Source: an uncultured bacterium
GTDB taxonomy: Bacteria; Bacteroidota; Bacteroidia; Bacteroidales; Bacteroidaceae
NCBI GenBank assembly: GCA_905216025.1
Contig: CAJMSE010000002.1
Span: 62,001-126,000 of the forward strand
Direction of reading: 5' to 3'
Length of the DNA stretch: 64,000 nt
The notes beneath the pieces are model-generated. The model made no database searches and had not been told where the DNA came from. It saw only the letters and a list, made by a program, of their open reading frames with translations. Within the stretch, counting starts at the first letter, position 1. The number at the start of each line of letters is the position of its first letter. The position numbers and the translations under genes are program-made. Of this stretch, positions 15,093-23,685 are shown one piece after another.

Positions 15093-16943
15093 GTTTATGA
15101 TATATATTCCTTTGCCAAGACGGCTCATGTCGCTGCCGAGATACTGCCCGCCTGGCGAGTAAATCCGCACCTTTCCTGAATCAGCTTCCGCAGTGGTGAT
15201 GGTGTTTGTGCCGCCACCCATGAACTTGAAGCTGACCGTGCCGGTCTCGGTGTCCTCGGCAATGTCCGTTATCGGCTTGCCCATCAGTCCGCCGGTGTAT
15301 ACCGTTGCTGTGGCCGGTATAGTCGTGTCGGTCAGTGCCGTGGCGTTGCCCGTGCCGGGGAAGGGGTCTCCCTGCATCTCCGTGCGGTAAATGTCCGTTG
15401 TGATGTAAGTGCCCTCATACCTGTCCGTGAGCGTCTTATTGATTGTCTGTTCCTTCTCCGGCATGCTCCCGGCGCTGACCACTGTGTATACGAAATACTC
15501 CGGCATGAAAAGTCCGTCTGCCGCTATCAGCGACATGCGGGGATGTCCGGCTGTGCTGTTAACCCGGCATCCGCCGAGACTGAAGTTGTAGTCGTCGTAG
15601 TCCACGTGGTATACGAGCATGCCGTGTCCGAGCAGATATCTGTTCCATCCCTTCCGTTGCACGTTCTCCACGAGGTAGTATTCCTTGCCGGTGGCATCCT
15701 TGTCGTTAAGTATGCGGTATGCCTTCCCGCCCTCGTCCAGCGTCTTCAGAGTCACGTCGCATGCCTCGCTGAGCGTGTCTATCGCCATCCATCCGAAGCG
15801 CTCGCGTTCCCATGCCGTGTATTCCGTGGGGCGGTATCCGTCCTGTGTGTATTCTCCGGCGTCCATAAGGTCCCAGTAGTCGAGGTTCTGGTTGGTGCAG
15901 CGCTCGGCCTCGCTGCCCGGAGTGGGGTACATGTCGGGCAGTCCCATGCAGTGGGAGAACTCGTGACAGAACAGTCCGATGCCGTTGATGAGCAGTCCCA
16001 GGCGCGCCTGGTCCTCGGGCGTGGCGTTGAGTTCGTTGTTCACTCCGTATCTGTATACCGTCTTTCCGTCCACCTGTATGTTGTTCGTCAGCACTCCCGA
16101 TTTGGGGTGTATGCAGTCTGTCGAGTTGCCGCCCCAGCTCTGCGAATATCCCGCGTATATGATGTATACGAGGTCTATGTTCCCGTCGCCGTTGCTGTCG
16201 TACTGCGCGAAGTCCACATCGGCGTCGATTGCGGTGCATGCATCCTTGAACAGGTCGTTCATGTTCTCATACGCCGAATTGCCGCCGCCGTAGTGTTTCA
16301 GCGGCTTGTCTAAAGTCACGGGGCCGTAGACGTCGAACTCGGGGGCGAACTTGCCGAAGCTCATGTCCTTGAAATACCTTCTCACGCTTCCGTAGTTGCG
16401 TCCCATCTCCGGGTCGTCGGTAGTGTTGAACAGCTCCTCGGCGTTCAGATACTTGCCGAATGTCTTTGCCGGGTCAGGCACCTTGAACGTGCTGTCGCTG
16501 AATTCGACCAGTATCACAGGCACTCTCGGTGAGCCCGTGTGCGGCAGCAGCGTACTGTTGGCCTGCAACGGTTCGCGGCGTGCCCTTGCCTTGCCGGCGT
16601 TCTCCGCCATCATGCCGAAGAAGAGAGCCTTGTCCTGCATTCCGGCGAGCCGTGTCTCGGCCTCGCTCCGCATGTCCTTCTCGTGGGCAAGCACACCGGT
16701 GGAGCGGGGCATGCCGTCGCTTCCGATGGCTGCGATGTAGTAGTTGCGTCCTTCTTGATAGAGCAGCACGCCGTCGGTGGTCATGCTGTATGAGAAGTCG
16801 TGGTTGCCAAAGCTTCTCACACAAAGGCTTGTGCCGTCGGACTGCCTTACTGTGGCAAGCCGCGGGTGAACTTTCACGGCCTGTACTCCGGCGGTGAAGA
16901 GTAATGATAATAATATTAGAAGATGTCTCATGATACCTGTCAT
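15072..16943 (-). CDS. Secreted M6-like zinc metalloprotease with type IX-like C-terminal tail
   Basis: A 623-residue exported protease of the immune inhibitor A (M6) type. It has an N-terminal signal peptide (hydrophobic residues about 6-22), a pro-region, and the zinc site HEFSHCMGLPD at 327-337 (HExxHxxGxxD, with His327, His331 and Asp337 as likely ligands and Glu328 as catalyst). An NGDGNID calcium-loop-like segment lies at 251-257. The last 80 residues look like a secretion-sorting tail (VRIYSPGGQYLGS ... GKGIYIINKKK), as used by type IX secretion in Bacteroidota. The ATG at 16943 overlaps the stop of the upstream EFR1 gene by four bases; an ATG four codons later is an alternative. Substrates are unknown. 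Confidence 0.87.
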   Translation of the reverse strand: MTGIMRHLLILLSLLFTAGVQAVKVHPRLATVRQSDGTSLCVRSFGNHDFSYSMTTDGVLLYQEGRNYYIAAIGSDGMPRSTGVLAHEKDMRSEAETRLAGMQDKALFFGMMAENAGKARARREPLQANSTLLPHTGSPRVPVILVEFSDSTFKVPDPAKTFGKYLNAEELFNTTDDPEMGRNYGSVRRYFKDMSFGKFAPEFDVYGPVTLDKPLKHYGGGNSAYENMNDLFKDACTAIDADVDFAQYDSNGDGNIDLVYIIYAGYSQSWGGNSTDCIHPKSGVLTNNIQVDGKTVYRYGVNNELNATPEDQARLGLLINGIGLFCHEFSHCMGLPDMYPTPGSEAERCTNQNLDYWDLMDAGEYTQDGYRPTEYTAWERERFGWMAIDTLSEACDVTLKTLDEGGKAYRILNDKDATGKEYYLVENVQRKGWNRYLLGHGMLVYHVDYDDYNFSLGGCRVNSTAGHPRMSLIAADGLFMPEYFVYTVVSAGSMPEKEQTINKTLTDRYEGTYITTDIYRTEMQGDPFPGTGNATALTDTTIPATATVYTGGLMGKPITDIAEDTETGTVSFKFMGGGTNTITTAEADSGKVRIYSPGGQYLGSDMSRLGKGIYIINKKKVII

Positions 16944-17737
16944 GTATTTTGATTATGTGATGTGTCGTTCTTAAAATGATACTGCCCGCGGCTTCGTGTT
17001 ATCCTGCCGTAGTTGATGGCATGTACCGGACAGTAGTGATAGCAGGCGAGGCAGCACGTGCAGCTGCCGTCGTGCTTCCATCCGGGCACGGCTCCTTTGC
17101 TGCCGGTGACGTTGCCCGTGGGACACACCTCGGCGCACTTCCCGCACCTTATGCACACGTCGGCATCGGCACGGAACGGCTTGTCCGTAATCATGAACCT
17201 GTTGAAGTAGCCCCCGATGACGTATGAGTATATCCGCGGCGTGGGGCCTTTCTTCAGCCGCTCCTTGCCCGTCTCGCGGGCGCAGACGATGCGTGATATC
17301 TCCTCGAGCTCGCGGGCGGCCACCGTAATCTTCTCCCGTTCGCGTTCCTCCGTATCGGTATACATGAACGGCAGGCACACGTAGCTCTCCGGCATGACAA
17401 GCGAGAAGAGGCTTGAGGCGTGCAGTCCGCGGCGTGCAAGGTCTTTGTTGAGTATTGTCATGGCGTCTCCAACCGTGTCGCCGCATGTGCATAGGGCGTA
17501 GCAGTAGTGGCTGCCGGCGTCTGCTATGTCGAGCGATGCGATGAAGTCGCACACGATGCGCGGCGGTTTCCATCCGTGCACGGGAAAGCAGAAGCCTATG
17601 CGTTCGCCTTCGCCGAGGGTGTAGCGGTGCTCAAGAGCTGCCTCATGGGGTATGCTTACGAGCCTCTCTCCGGTGCGGGCGGCCAGAAATTCAGCTGCCC
17701 ACCGTGTGTTTCCTGTTCCTGAGAAATAGAATATCAT
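16940..17737 (-). CDS. EFR1-type flavodoxin/ferredoxin fusion protein
   Basis: A 265-residue protein combining a flavodoxin-like FMN domain (MIFYFSGTGNTRWAAEFLA at the start) with a C-terminal two-[4Fe-4S] ferredoxin domain (CIRCGKCAEVCPTG and CTCCLACYHYCPVHAINYG). Such EFR1 proteins are cytoplasmic electron-transfer proteins of unknown partner. I start it at 17737 because the flavodoxin fold begins at MIFYFSGTGNT; the frame stays open upstream to 17890 but that stretch has no homology and lies beyond the -7 box at 17742-17749. It precedes and overlaps the metalloprotease gene by four bases. A link between the two functions is not obvious. Confidence 0.9.
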   Translation of the reverse strand: MIFYFSGTGNTRWAAEFLAARTGERLVSIPHEAALEHRYTLGEGERIGFCFPVHGWKPPRIVCDFIASLDIADAGSHYCYALCTCGDTVGDAMTILNKDLARRGLHASSLFSLVMPESYVCLPFMYTDTEEREREKITVAARELEEISRIVCARETGKERLKKGPTPRIYSYVIGGYFNRFMITDKPFRADADVCIRCGKCAEVCPTGNVTGSKGAVPGWKHDGSCTCCLACYHYCPVHAINYGRITRSRGQYHFKNDTSHNQNT

Positions 17738-17741
17738 GCCG

Positions 17742-17749
17742 CAAAGATA
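17742..17749 (-). promoter_or_regulatory. -7 box immediately before the EFR1 start codon
   Basis: Minus-strand TATCTTTG ending four bases before the ATG at 17737. If used, transcription would start at or within a few bases of the ATG, giving a leaderless or nearly leaderless mRNA. No good -33 box was found. Confidence 0.5.
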
Positions 17750-17821
17750 CATAAAATAATTGACAAGGAGCTCACGACTGCAGTAAATATGAAGATATTT
17801 CGCCGTTTGAAAAAAAAAGGC

Positions 17822-17844
17822 TAACTTTGCGCCGCGAACGGCGC
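17822..17844 (+). promoter_or_regulatory. -7 box and 5'-leader hairpin of truA
   Basis: TAACTTTG (17822-17829) is a good -7 box. It runs into a GC-rich hairpin GCGCCG (17829-17834) - CGAA - CGGCGC (17839-17844), so the nascent leader would begin within or right after the stem. The hairpin could equally act on DNA as a dyad. Confidence 0.55.
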
Positions 17845-17876
17845 GAATCCGCCGTAAGGAACAAATAAGGAATACT

Positions 17877-18605
17877 ATGCGATATTTCATCAGACTGAGT
17901 TATGACGGTACGGAATATCACGGATGGCAGGTGCAGCCGAACGGGAATACCGTTCAGGCAGAGTTGCAGAAGGCGTTGTCGGTGATTCTCAGGGAAGACA
18001 CTCCCGTGGTGGGCGCCGGAAGGACAGACACGGGCGTGCATGCGCGCGTGATGGTAGCCCATTTTGAGCACAGCGGGATTGACGACTGCCGGCAACTGGC
18101 ATACCGCTTGAACCGGCTGCTGCCGCGCGACATCGCCGTGAGCAGCGTGGAGCCGGTGGCAGACGGCATGCATGCGCGGTTCAGCGCCCTCTCGCGTACA
18201 TATTATTATTATATACACACGCGTAAGGACCCGTTTCTGAGGGCCTATTCGTGCGAACTTCACTATCAGCTCGACTTTGAACTGATGAACCGTGCGGCGG
18301 CAACGCTGCTGGAATACGACGATTTCGGCGCTTTCTGCAAGAGTCATGCCGACGTCAAGACGACCCTCTGCAAGGTCACTTCGGCCGGATGGCACCGCAC
18401 GTCGCCCGACAGCTGGTATTTTGAAATCACCGCAAACAGGTTTCTGCGGAACATGGTGAGGGCCGTGGTGGGCACGCTGATAGAGGTGGGCCGCCACCGG
18501 ATGACGCTGGAAGAGTTCCGCGGCGTGGTTGAAGGCCGCAGGCGCACGGAGGCCGGCGAGTCTATGCCGGGCAACGCCCTGTTTCTCGAAGACATAAAGT
18601 ATTAA
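17877..18605 (+). CDS. truA: tRNA pseudouridine synthase A
   Basis: A 242-residue enzyme that makes pseudouridine at positions 38-40 of the tRNA anticodon stem-loop. It starts with the family signature MRYFIRLSYDGTEYHGWQVQPNGNTVQAELQKAL and carries the catalytic Asp51 in GRTDTGVHA. Conserved SRTYYYYI and NRFLRNMVRAVVGTLIEVG segments follow. The length is normal. The start at 17877 matches the family start. It is the first gene after a -7 box at 17822 and is followed 16 bases later by a DMT transporter gene. Confidence 0.96.
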   Translation: MRYFIRLSYDGTEYHGWQVQPNGNTVQAELQKALSVILREDTPVVGAGRTDTGVHARVMVAHFEHSGIDDCRQLAYRLNRLLPRDIAVSSVEPVADGMHARFSALSRTYYYYIHTRKDPFLRAYSCELHYQLDFELMNRAAATLLEYDDFGAFCKSHADVKTTLCKVTSAGWHRTSPDSWYFEITANRFLRNMVRAVVGTLIEVGRHRMTLEEFRGVVEGRRRTEAGESMPGNALFLEDIKY

Positions 18606-18621
18606 TATTCAGGATATAGCA

Positions 18622-19539
18622 ATGTGGTTGTTTTTAGCTTTCATGTCGGCAGCCCTGCTCGGCTTCTATGACTCGTTCAAGAAGAAGGCGCTCAAGGAAA
18701 ATGCCGTCATTCCCGTGTTGTTTCTTAACACGCTGTTCTCTTCTCTGATATTCCTGCCGTTCATTCTGGCAAGTGCCGGGACTCCTGTTCTCGACGGTTC
18801 GATATTCCATGTGGCCTCAGGGGGATGGCACGAGCACAAGTACATACTGCTGAAGAGCCTTATCGTACTCAGCAGCTGGGTGCTCGGATACTTCGGAATG
18901 AAGCATCTGCCGCTCACCATAGTCGGCCCCATCAATGCCACACGTCCGGTGATGGTGCTTGTCGGGGCGTTCCTCGTGTTCGGCGAGCGGCTCAACCTGT
19001 GGCAGTGGGTGGGCGTGCTGCTTGCCGTGGCGTCGTTCCTCATGCTCAGCCGCAGCGGGAAGAAAGAGGGTATAGACTTTAAGCATGACCATTGGATATG
19101 GATGATAGTGGGCGCAGCGGCCCTCGGAGCCGTCAGCGGACTGTACGACAAGTATCTCATGGCACCAGTCGGGAGCGGCGGAGTGGGGCTCGACAAGATG
19201 ATGGTGCAGAGCTGGTATAACATCTATCAGTGTTTCATGATGGGCGCGATGATGATGCTCCTTTGGTGGCCGAAGCGCAAGGCGACGACACCTTTCCGCT
19301 GGGACTGGGGCATAATCTTCGTCAGCATCTTCCTAAGTACGGCCGATTTCGTCTATTTCTACTCGCTGAGTCAGCCCGACGCGATGATTAGCATCGTGTC
19401 GATGATACGCCGCGGCAGTGTGGTTGTCAGCTTCCTGTTCGGTGCAGTGGCCTTTCACGAGAAGAATCTCAAGTCTAAATTCATCGACCTTGCACTCGTG
19501 CTGCTGGGCATGATTTTCCTCTACATCGGCTCGCGCTGA
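18622..19539 (+). CDS. EamA/DMT-family transporter
   Basis: A 305-residue inner-membrane protein with about ten predicted membrane helices in two EamA halves (roughly residues 1-145 and 160-305). The first helix runs straight from the start (MWLFLAFMSAALLGFYDSFKKKAL), and the fold-typical Pro/Gly-rich LTIVGPINATRPVMVLVGAFLVFGERLNLWQWVGVLLAVASF ends the first half. DMT transporters export or import small metabolites such as amino acids or sugars; the substrate is not predictable. It follows truA by 16 bases. A fresh promoter lies between it and nfeD. Confidence 0.88.
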   Translation: MWLFLAFMSAALLGFYDSFKKKALKENAVIPVLFLNTLFSSLIFLPFILASAGTPVLDGSIFHVASGGWHEHKYILLKSLIVLSSWVLGYFGMKHLPLTIVGPINATRPVMVLVGAFLVFGERLNLWQWVGVLLAVASFLMLSRSGKKEGIDFKHDHWIWMIVGAAALGAVSGLYDKYLMAPVGSGGVGLDKMMVQSWYNIYQCFMMGAMMMLLWWPKRKATTPFRWDWGIIFVSIFLSTADFVYFYSLSQPDAMISIVSMIRRGSVVVSFLFGAVAFHEKNLKSKFIDLALVLLGMIFLYIGSR

Positions 19540-19612
19540 TGCGCTCAGTCGGCCGTTGAAATCCCTCCGGAAGGAAAAAAGACAGCGGAAAGCATAAAAA
19601 TGTAAAGTTCTG

Positions 19613-19644
19613 TTTGCCGCTTCCGATTATTATTGCTATCTTTA
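19613..19644 (+). promoter_or_regulatory. Bacteroidota promoter of the NfeD-SPFH operon
   Basis: -33 TTTG (19613-19616), 20-base spacer, -7 TATCTTTA (19637-19644; last base off consensus). It supports the nfeD ATG at 19677 rather than the in-frame ATG at 19614. Confidence 0.75.
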
Positions 19645-19676
19645 CGCTCGATAAGCATAATGTAAAAGCAACGGTT

Positions 19677-20123
19677 ATGACAGATTATATAAGTGCGAAC
19701 ATGTGGCAGCTGTGGGGCGTTCTCGCGGTGGTATGCCTTGTATTGGAACTTTTTACGGGTGGATTCTTCATCATCTGTTTCGCCGTGGGAGCGGCATTTG
19801 CCTTGCTGGCATCTTTCGTCGGAGGCATATATGTGCAGCTCGGAACCTTCGTTCTCTTCTCGGCTGTCAGCATCTTCCTCGTCCGTCCGTTCGCCGTGCG
19901 CTATCTTCACAGGAACGAAGACCGGCGGGTGAGCAATGCCGATGCCATCATCGGGCGTGTCGGCACGGTGAGTCAGAGTATCGTGGAGGGCGGATACGGC
20001 CGCGTGGCGATAGACGGCGACGACTGGAAGGCCGAGTCGGAGAACCATGAAGGAATTGCTGAAGGAAGCAAGGTGGAAGTCGTTGGGCGTGAGAGTATTA
20101 TCATTAGAGTTAAAAAAGTATAG
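19677..20123 (+). CDS. NfeD-family membrane protein
   Basis: A 148-residue protein with two to three membrane helices (about 8-75, MWQLWGVLAVVCLVLELFTGGFFIICFAVGAAFALLASFV ...) and a C-terminal OB-fold-like soluble domain (about 85-148, GRVGTVSQSIVEGGYGRVAIDGDDWKAES ... VEVVGRESIIIRVKKV), which is the short NfeD1b layout. NfeD proteins work with SPFH/stomatin proteins in membrane microdomain organisation. Here the SPFH gene starts two bases after the stop. The start is chosen from the promoter position and the family start. Confidence 0.92.
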   Translation: MTDYISANMWQLWGVLAVVCLVLELFTGGFFIICFAVGAAFALLASFVGGIYVQLGTFVLFSAVSIFLVRPFAVRYLHRNEDRRVSNADAIIGRVGTVSQSIVEGGYGRVAIDGDDWKAESENHEGIAEGSKVEVVGRESIIIRVKKV

Positions 20124-20125
20124 TT

Positions 20126-21070
20126 ATGTTTTATGTATTAATTGCATTGATAGTGTGCGTATTGGTATTCGCCAAGATGGCATTGGTGATAATACCGCAG
20201 TCGGAAACAAAGATTATCGAGCGTCTCGGGCGGTATCATGCCACGCTCAATCCGGGTATAAACATCATAATACCGTTCATAGACCGGGCTAAGGACATCG
20301 TAATCCTCACCCGCGGACGGTATATGTATACATCGTCAATAGACCTGAGGGAGCAGGTGTACGACTTCCCGAAGCAGAACGTGATAACCAAGGACAACGT
20401 GCAGACGGAGATAAACGCCTTGCTCTACTTTCAGATAGTAGACCCTTTCAAGGCCGTATATGAGATAAACAACCTGCCCAACGCCATAGAAAAGCTGACG
20501 CAGACGACGCTGAGAAACATCATCGGCGAGCTGGAACTGGATGAGACGCTGACAAGCCGCGACACCATCAACACGAAACTGCGTGCTGTGCTCGACGATG
20601 CCACCAATAAATGGGGTATCAAGGTCAACCGCGTGGAGCTGCAAGACATCACTCCGCCCGAGAGCGTGCTCACGGCAATGGAGAAGCAGATGCAGGCAGA
20701 GCGCAACAAGCGCGCGGCAATCCTGACGAGCGAGGGTAACAAGGCATCGGACATCCTGTTGTCAGAAGGTGAGAAGATGGCCACTATAAACCGTGCCGAG
20801 GCGGCCAAGCAGGAAGCTATACTGCATGCCGAGGGCGAGGCTCAGGCCCGTATCCGCAAGGCTGAGGCTGAGGCCATAGCCATAGAGAAGATTACCGAGG
20901 CTGTGGGAAAGAGCACCAATCCCGCCAACTATTTGCTGGCACAGAAGTATATCCAGATGCTCGAGGCACTTGCAGAGGGCGACAAGACAAAGACGGTATA
21001 TCTGCCTTACGAGGCTACGAACCTGATGGGCAGCATCGGAGGAATAAAGGAACTCTTCAAGGGTGAGTAG
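20126..21070 (+). CDS. SPFH/band-7 (stomatin-like, slipin) protein
   Basis: A 314-residue membrane-anchored protein: one N-terminal hydrophobic hairpin/helix (about 1-22), an SPFH domain (about 25-190: VIIPQSETKIIERLGRYHATLNPGINIIIPFID ... QNVITKDNVQTEINALLYFQIVDPFKAVYEI), then a long charged coiled coil (about 200-270, rich in EAE/AEA repeats) and a short C-terminal tail. The family forms large membrane-bound cages and controls proteases and membrane domains. The pairing with NfeD immediately upstream is a classic conserved operon. A large hairpin follows the stop. Confidence 0.94.
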   Translation: MFYVLIALIVCVLVFAKMALVIIPQSETKIIERLGRYHATLNPGINIIIPFIDRAKDIVILTRGRYMYTSSIDLREQVYDFPKQNVITKDNVQTEINALLYFQIVDPFKAVYEINNLPNAIEKLTQTTLRNIIGELELDETLTSRDTINTKLRAVLDDATNKWGIKVNRVELQDITPPESVLTAMEKQMQAERNKRAAILTSEGNKASDILLSEGEKMATINRAEAAKQEAILHAEGEAQARIRKAEAEAIAIEKITEAVGKSTNPANYLLAQKYIQMLEALAEGDKTKTVYLPYEATNLMGSIGGIKELFKGE

Positions 21071-21120
21071 GCGGCCTCCGGTGAAGAGCACCGGACACCG
21101 CCGTTATGAGAAGGCGGAGG

Positions 21121-21164
21121 GTCTGCATTATCCGGCATATAGAATGCTGACGGATAATGCAGAC
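21121..21164 (+). terminator. Terminator-like hairpin after the NfeD-SPFH operon
   Basis: Perfect 14-base arms GTCTGCATTATCCG and CGGATAATGCAGAC with an internal GCAT/ATGC sub-stem, followed by TTTCGTATTTATT. The T-run is interrupted, but the stem is very stable. Confidence 0.75.
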
Positions 21165-21243
21165 TTTCGTATTTATTAATGTTTTATCTTATTGTTTTAT
21201 CAAAAAAGTGGCTCGGGCGATAACAGATTACAATTTATTTGTG

Positions 21244-21251
21244 TAATTTTG
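21244..21251 (+). promoter_or_regulatory. Possible -7 box for dapA
   Basis: TAATTTTG, 27 bases before the ATG at 21279. No clear -33 partner was seen. Confidence 0.5.
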
Positions 21252-21278
21252 TAGGCAGAATCAGAACATCAATCTATT

Positions 21279-22166
21279 ATGGTACACAATATTTTCAAGG
21301 GATTGGGGATAGCACTGGTCACGCCGTTCAATGACGACGGCTCGGTAGACTACAAGTCTTTAGCCCGATTACTGGAATACCAGCTCAGCAACGGAGCAGA
21401 CTTCTTCTGCATATTAGCCACTACCGGCGAAACACCTTGTCTCACTTTGGAGGAGAAAACCAAGATAAAGAATCTCGTGATAGAAAGAGTCGGCGGGCGT
21501 GTCCCTATCCTGATGGGATGCGGCGGCAACAATACGGCGGCCGTAGTGGATGAGTTGAAGACCGGCGACTTCCGCGGAATAGACGGTATTCTGAGCGTGT
21601 GCCCGTATTACAACAAGCCGTCTCAGGAAGGGTTGTACCAGCATTTCAAGGCTGTTGCTGCGGCAACGGAACTGCCGGTGGTGCTGTATAACGTTCCCGG
21701 ACGTACCGGAGTGAACCTTAAGGCCGAGACGACGGTGCGCCTGGCACGCGACTGCAAGAACATCGTGGCAATAAAGGAAGCAAGCGGAAACCTGGAGCAG
21801 GTGGACGAGATAATAAAGAACAAACCGAAGACCTTTGACGTTATAAGCGGTGACGACGCGCTGACGTTTCCCATGGTGTCGTGCGGTGCGGTCGGCGTAA
21901 TCAGCGTTATAGGCAACGCCCTGCCCCGCGAGTTCTCGAAGATGATACGCCTCGAGTTTAACGGGGAGTACGAGATGGCTCGCAAGATACACCACCGCTT
22001 CACGGATTTGTTCAGCCTTCTCTTCGTAGACGGTAATCCGGCGGGAGTGAAGGCGATGCTCCATGAGATGGGATTCATAAAGAATGTGCTGCGTCTTCCG
22101 CTCGTTCCGACAAGGATTTCCACGCTGCAGAAGATGAGCGAGATAATGAAAGAACTAAAGATATAG
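21279..22166 (+). CDS. dapA: 4-hydroxy-tetrahydrodipicolinate synthase
   Basis: A 295-residue TIM-barrel enzyme that condenses pyruvate with aspartate semialdehyde in lysine and diaminopimelate synthesis. Seen: GLGIALVTPFNDDGSVDY start, ATTGETPCL (substrate-binding Thr-Thr pair), YYNKPSQEGLYQHF, LYNVPGRTG with catalytic Tyr137, and Schiff-base Lys166 in VAIKEASGN. The C-terminus has the usual GNPAGVKAMLHEMG segment, here with NPAG. The length is normal. It is followed five bases later by mazG, so they are cotranscribed. Confidence 0.96.
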   Translation: MVHNIFKGLGIALVTPFNDDGSVDYKSLARLLEYQLSNGADFFCILATTGETPCLTLEEKTKIKNLVIERVGGRVPILMGCGGNNTAAVVDELKTGDFRGIDGILSVCPYYNKPSQEGLYQHFKAVAAATELPVVLYNVPGRTGVNLKAETTVRLARDCKNIVAIKEASGNLEQVDEIIKNKPKTFDVISGDDALTFPMVSCGAVGVISVIGNALPREFSKMIRLEFNGEYEMARKIHHRFTDLFSLLFVDGNPAGVKAMLHEMGFIKNVLRLPLVPTRISTLQKMSEIMKELKI

Positions 22167-22171
22167 GTCTG

Positions 22172-23020
22172 ATGCATACGAGAGAGGAAAAGATGGAAGC
22201 CTTCGGAAGGCTGCTTGACGTACTTGATGACTTGCGGGAGAAGTGCCCGTGGGATAACAAGCAGACGAACGAGAGTCTGCGCCCGAACACGATAGAGGAG
22301 ACATACGAGCTGTGTGACGCACTGATGAAGGACGACACGCCTAATATCTGCAAGGAGTTGGGAGACGTGTTGCTGCATATCTGCTTCTATGCGAAGATCG
22401 GAAGCGAGACCGGACAGTTCGATATAGCCGACGTTTGCAACAAGCTTGTCGATAAGCTCGTCTACCGTCACCCGCATGTTTATCATCATTCGCAGGTGGG
22501 AGCACCTCATCCCAAGCCGCTGCCTTACGGAGAGAACGGTGAGGCTGACGAGATGAGCGACGCCAAGACGGCCGGTCAGGTGGTTGAGAACTGGGAACAG
22601 ATAAAACTGAAAGAGAAGGACGGCAACAAGAGCGTGCTGGCTGGTGTGCCTGCGGCACTGCCCTCTCTGATAAAGGCTTACCGCATACAGGACAAGGCAC
22701 GGAACGTCGGATTCGACTGGGAAGACAAGGGTGACGTATGGGGAAAGGTGCGCGAGGAGCTCGATGAACTTGAAGCGGAGCTGAAAAGGGAGGATAAGGA
22801 GCGTTCGCTTGCCGAGTTCGGAGATTTCCTGTTCAGTGCCATAAATGCCGGACGGCTGTATCATCTGAATCCCGATACGGCTCTGGAGATGACCAACAGC
22901 AAGTTCATACGCCGGTTCAATTATATCGAGGAGCACAGCATCAAGATTGGAAAACCGCTTAAAGACATGACAATAGGAGAGATGGATGCTTTGTGGAACG
23001 AAGCCAAGTCGAAGGAATGA
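22172..23020 (+). CDS. mazG: Nucleoside triphosphate pyrophosphohydrolase MazG
   Basis: A 282-residue cytoplasmic house-cleaning enzyme that hydrolyses (d)NTPs to NMP and pyrophosphate. It has two MazG domains: the N-terminal one (about 1-110) starts LLDVLDDLREKCPWDNKQTNESLRPNTIEETYEL with the metal-binding EETYEL and KELGDVLLHICF motifs; the C-terminal one (about 165-282) carries KVREELDELEAEL and EFGDFLFSAIN. It is close to full length for the two-domain E. coli type. It lies five bases downstream of dapA and 37 bases before a lipoprotein gene. Confidence 0.94.
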   Translation: MHTREEKMEAFGRLLDVLDDLREKCPWDNKQTNESLRPNTIEETYELCDALMKDDTPNICKELGDVLLHICFYAKIGSETGQFDIADVCNKLVDKLVYRHPHVYHHSQVGAPHPKPLPYGENGEADEMSDAKTAGQVVENWEQIKLKEKDGNKSVLAGVPAALPSLIKAYRIQDKARNVGFDWEDKGDVWGKVREELDELEAELKREDKERSLAEFGDFLFSAINAGRLYHLNPDTALEMTNSKFIRRFNYIEEHSIKIGKPLKDMTIGEMDALWNEAKSKE

Positions 23021-23057
23021 TACGGTAATCGTCTTTATATCGTAATAGATTTAGGAA

Positions 23058-23660
23058 ATGAAAAATAAGGTATTATTTACTGTTATTGCAGTGGTTGCAT
23101 TGACGTCGGCCTGCAACAACAAGGCACAGCAGGAGGCACCGGTGTCTCAGACAGACACGCTTGAGACCGTTGATGATAAGAATGTGACTGTATTCGGCAT
23201 GTGCGGGGACGGCTCAGCGATGAATACTCTTCAGCTGATAGCGGACAACGGCGATACGCTGGTGCTCGGTTTGGAAGAGGCTCATGAGAACAACAAGGTG
23301 TTCGGAGGATATGGTAGTGGAGACAGGATGGCTGTGGTGCTCAATGAAGACAAGACCGAGGCCGAGCTTGTGATAAACGAAACGACCCTGCTCGGCAACT
23401 GGCTTATGCCTAATCCGTTTGACGGCAGCTCCGTGGTAGGTATCAGTCTGAAAGACGGCGGCGTGGCAGAGAGCATCGACCAGTCGGGCCTGAACTATAA
23501 ATCGTGGAAGATTGCGGACGGAAAGCTTGAGATTGTGTCTGTGCGCGAAGGCGGAAGCGAGGAGGACGAGACGGATATCTATGAGATAAGGAAGCTCGAT
23601 GCCGATTCTCTCGTATTCGGAAATGAGGACGATGTCTTTGAGTACGGCCGCCAGAAATGA
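23058..23660 (+). CDS. Lipoprotein with lipocalin-like C-terminal domain, unknown function
   Basis: A 200-residue protein with a lipoprotein signal peptide ending LTSAC (lipidated Cys19), a polar linker and two beta-rich segments. The first (about 45-105) holds TLQLIADNGDTLVLGLEEAHENNKVFGGYGSGDRMAVVL; the second (about 108-200, LLGNWLMPNPFDGSSVVGISLKDGGVAESID ... YEIRKLDADSLVF) resembles the lipocalin-like domains common in Bacteroidales lipoproteins (G-x-W start, calycin-type strands). It would be anchored on a membrane facing the periplasm or outside. It sits between mazG and rnz. Function is unknown. Confidence 0.85.
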   Translation: MKNKVLFTVIAVVALTSACNNKAQQEAPVSQTDTLETVDDKNVTVFGMCGDGSAMNTLQLIADNGDTLVLGLEEAHENNKVFGGYGSGDRMAVVLNEDKTEAELVINETTLLGNWLMPNPFDGSSVVGISLKDGGVAESIDQSGLNYKSWKIADGKLEIVSVREGGSEEDETDIYEIRKLDADSLVFGNEDDVFEYGRQK

Positions 23661-23685
23661 TGGTTTAAGACTATAATATAATAAG

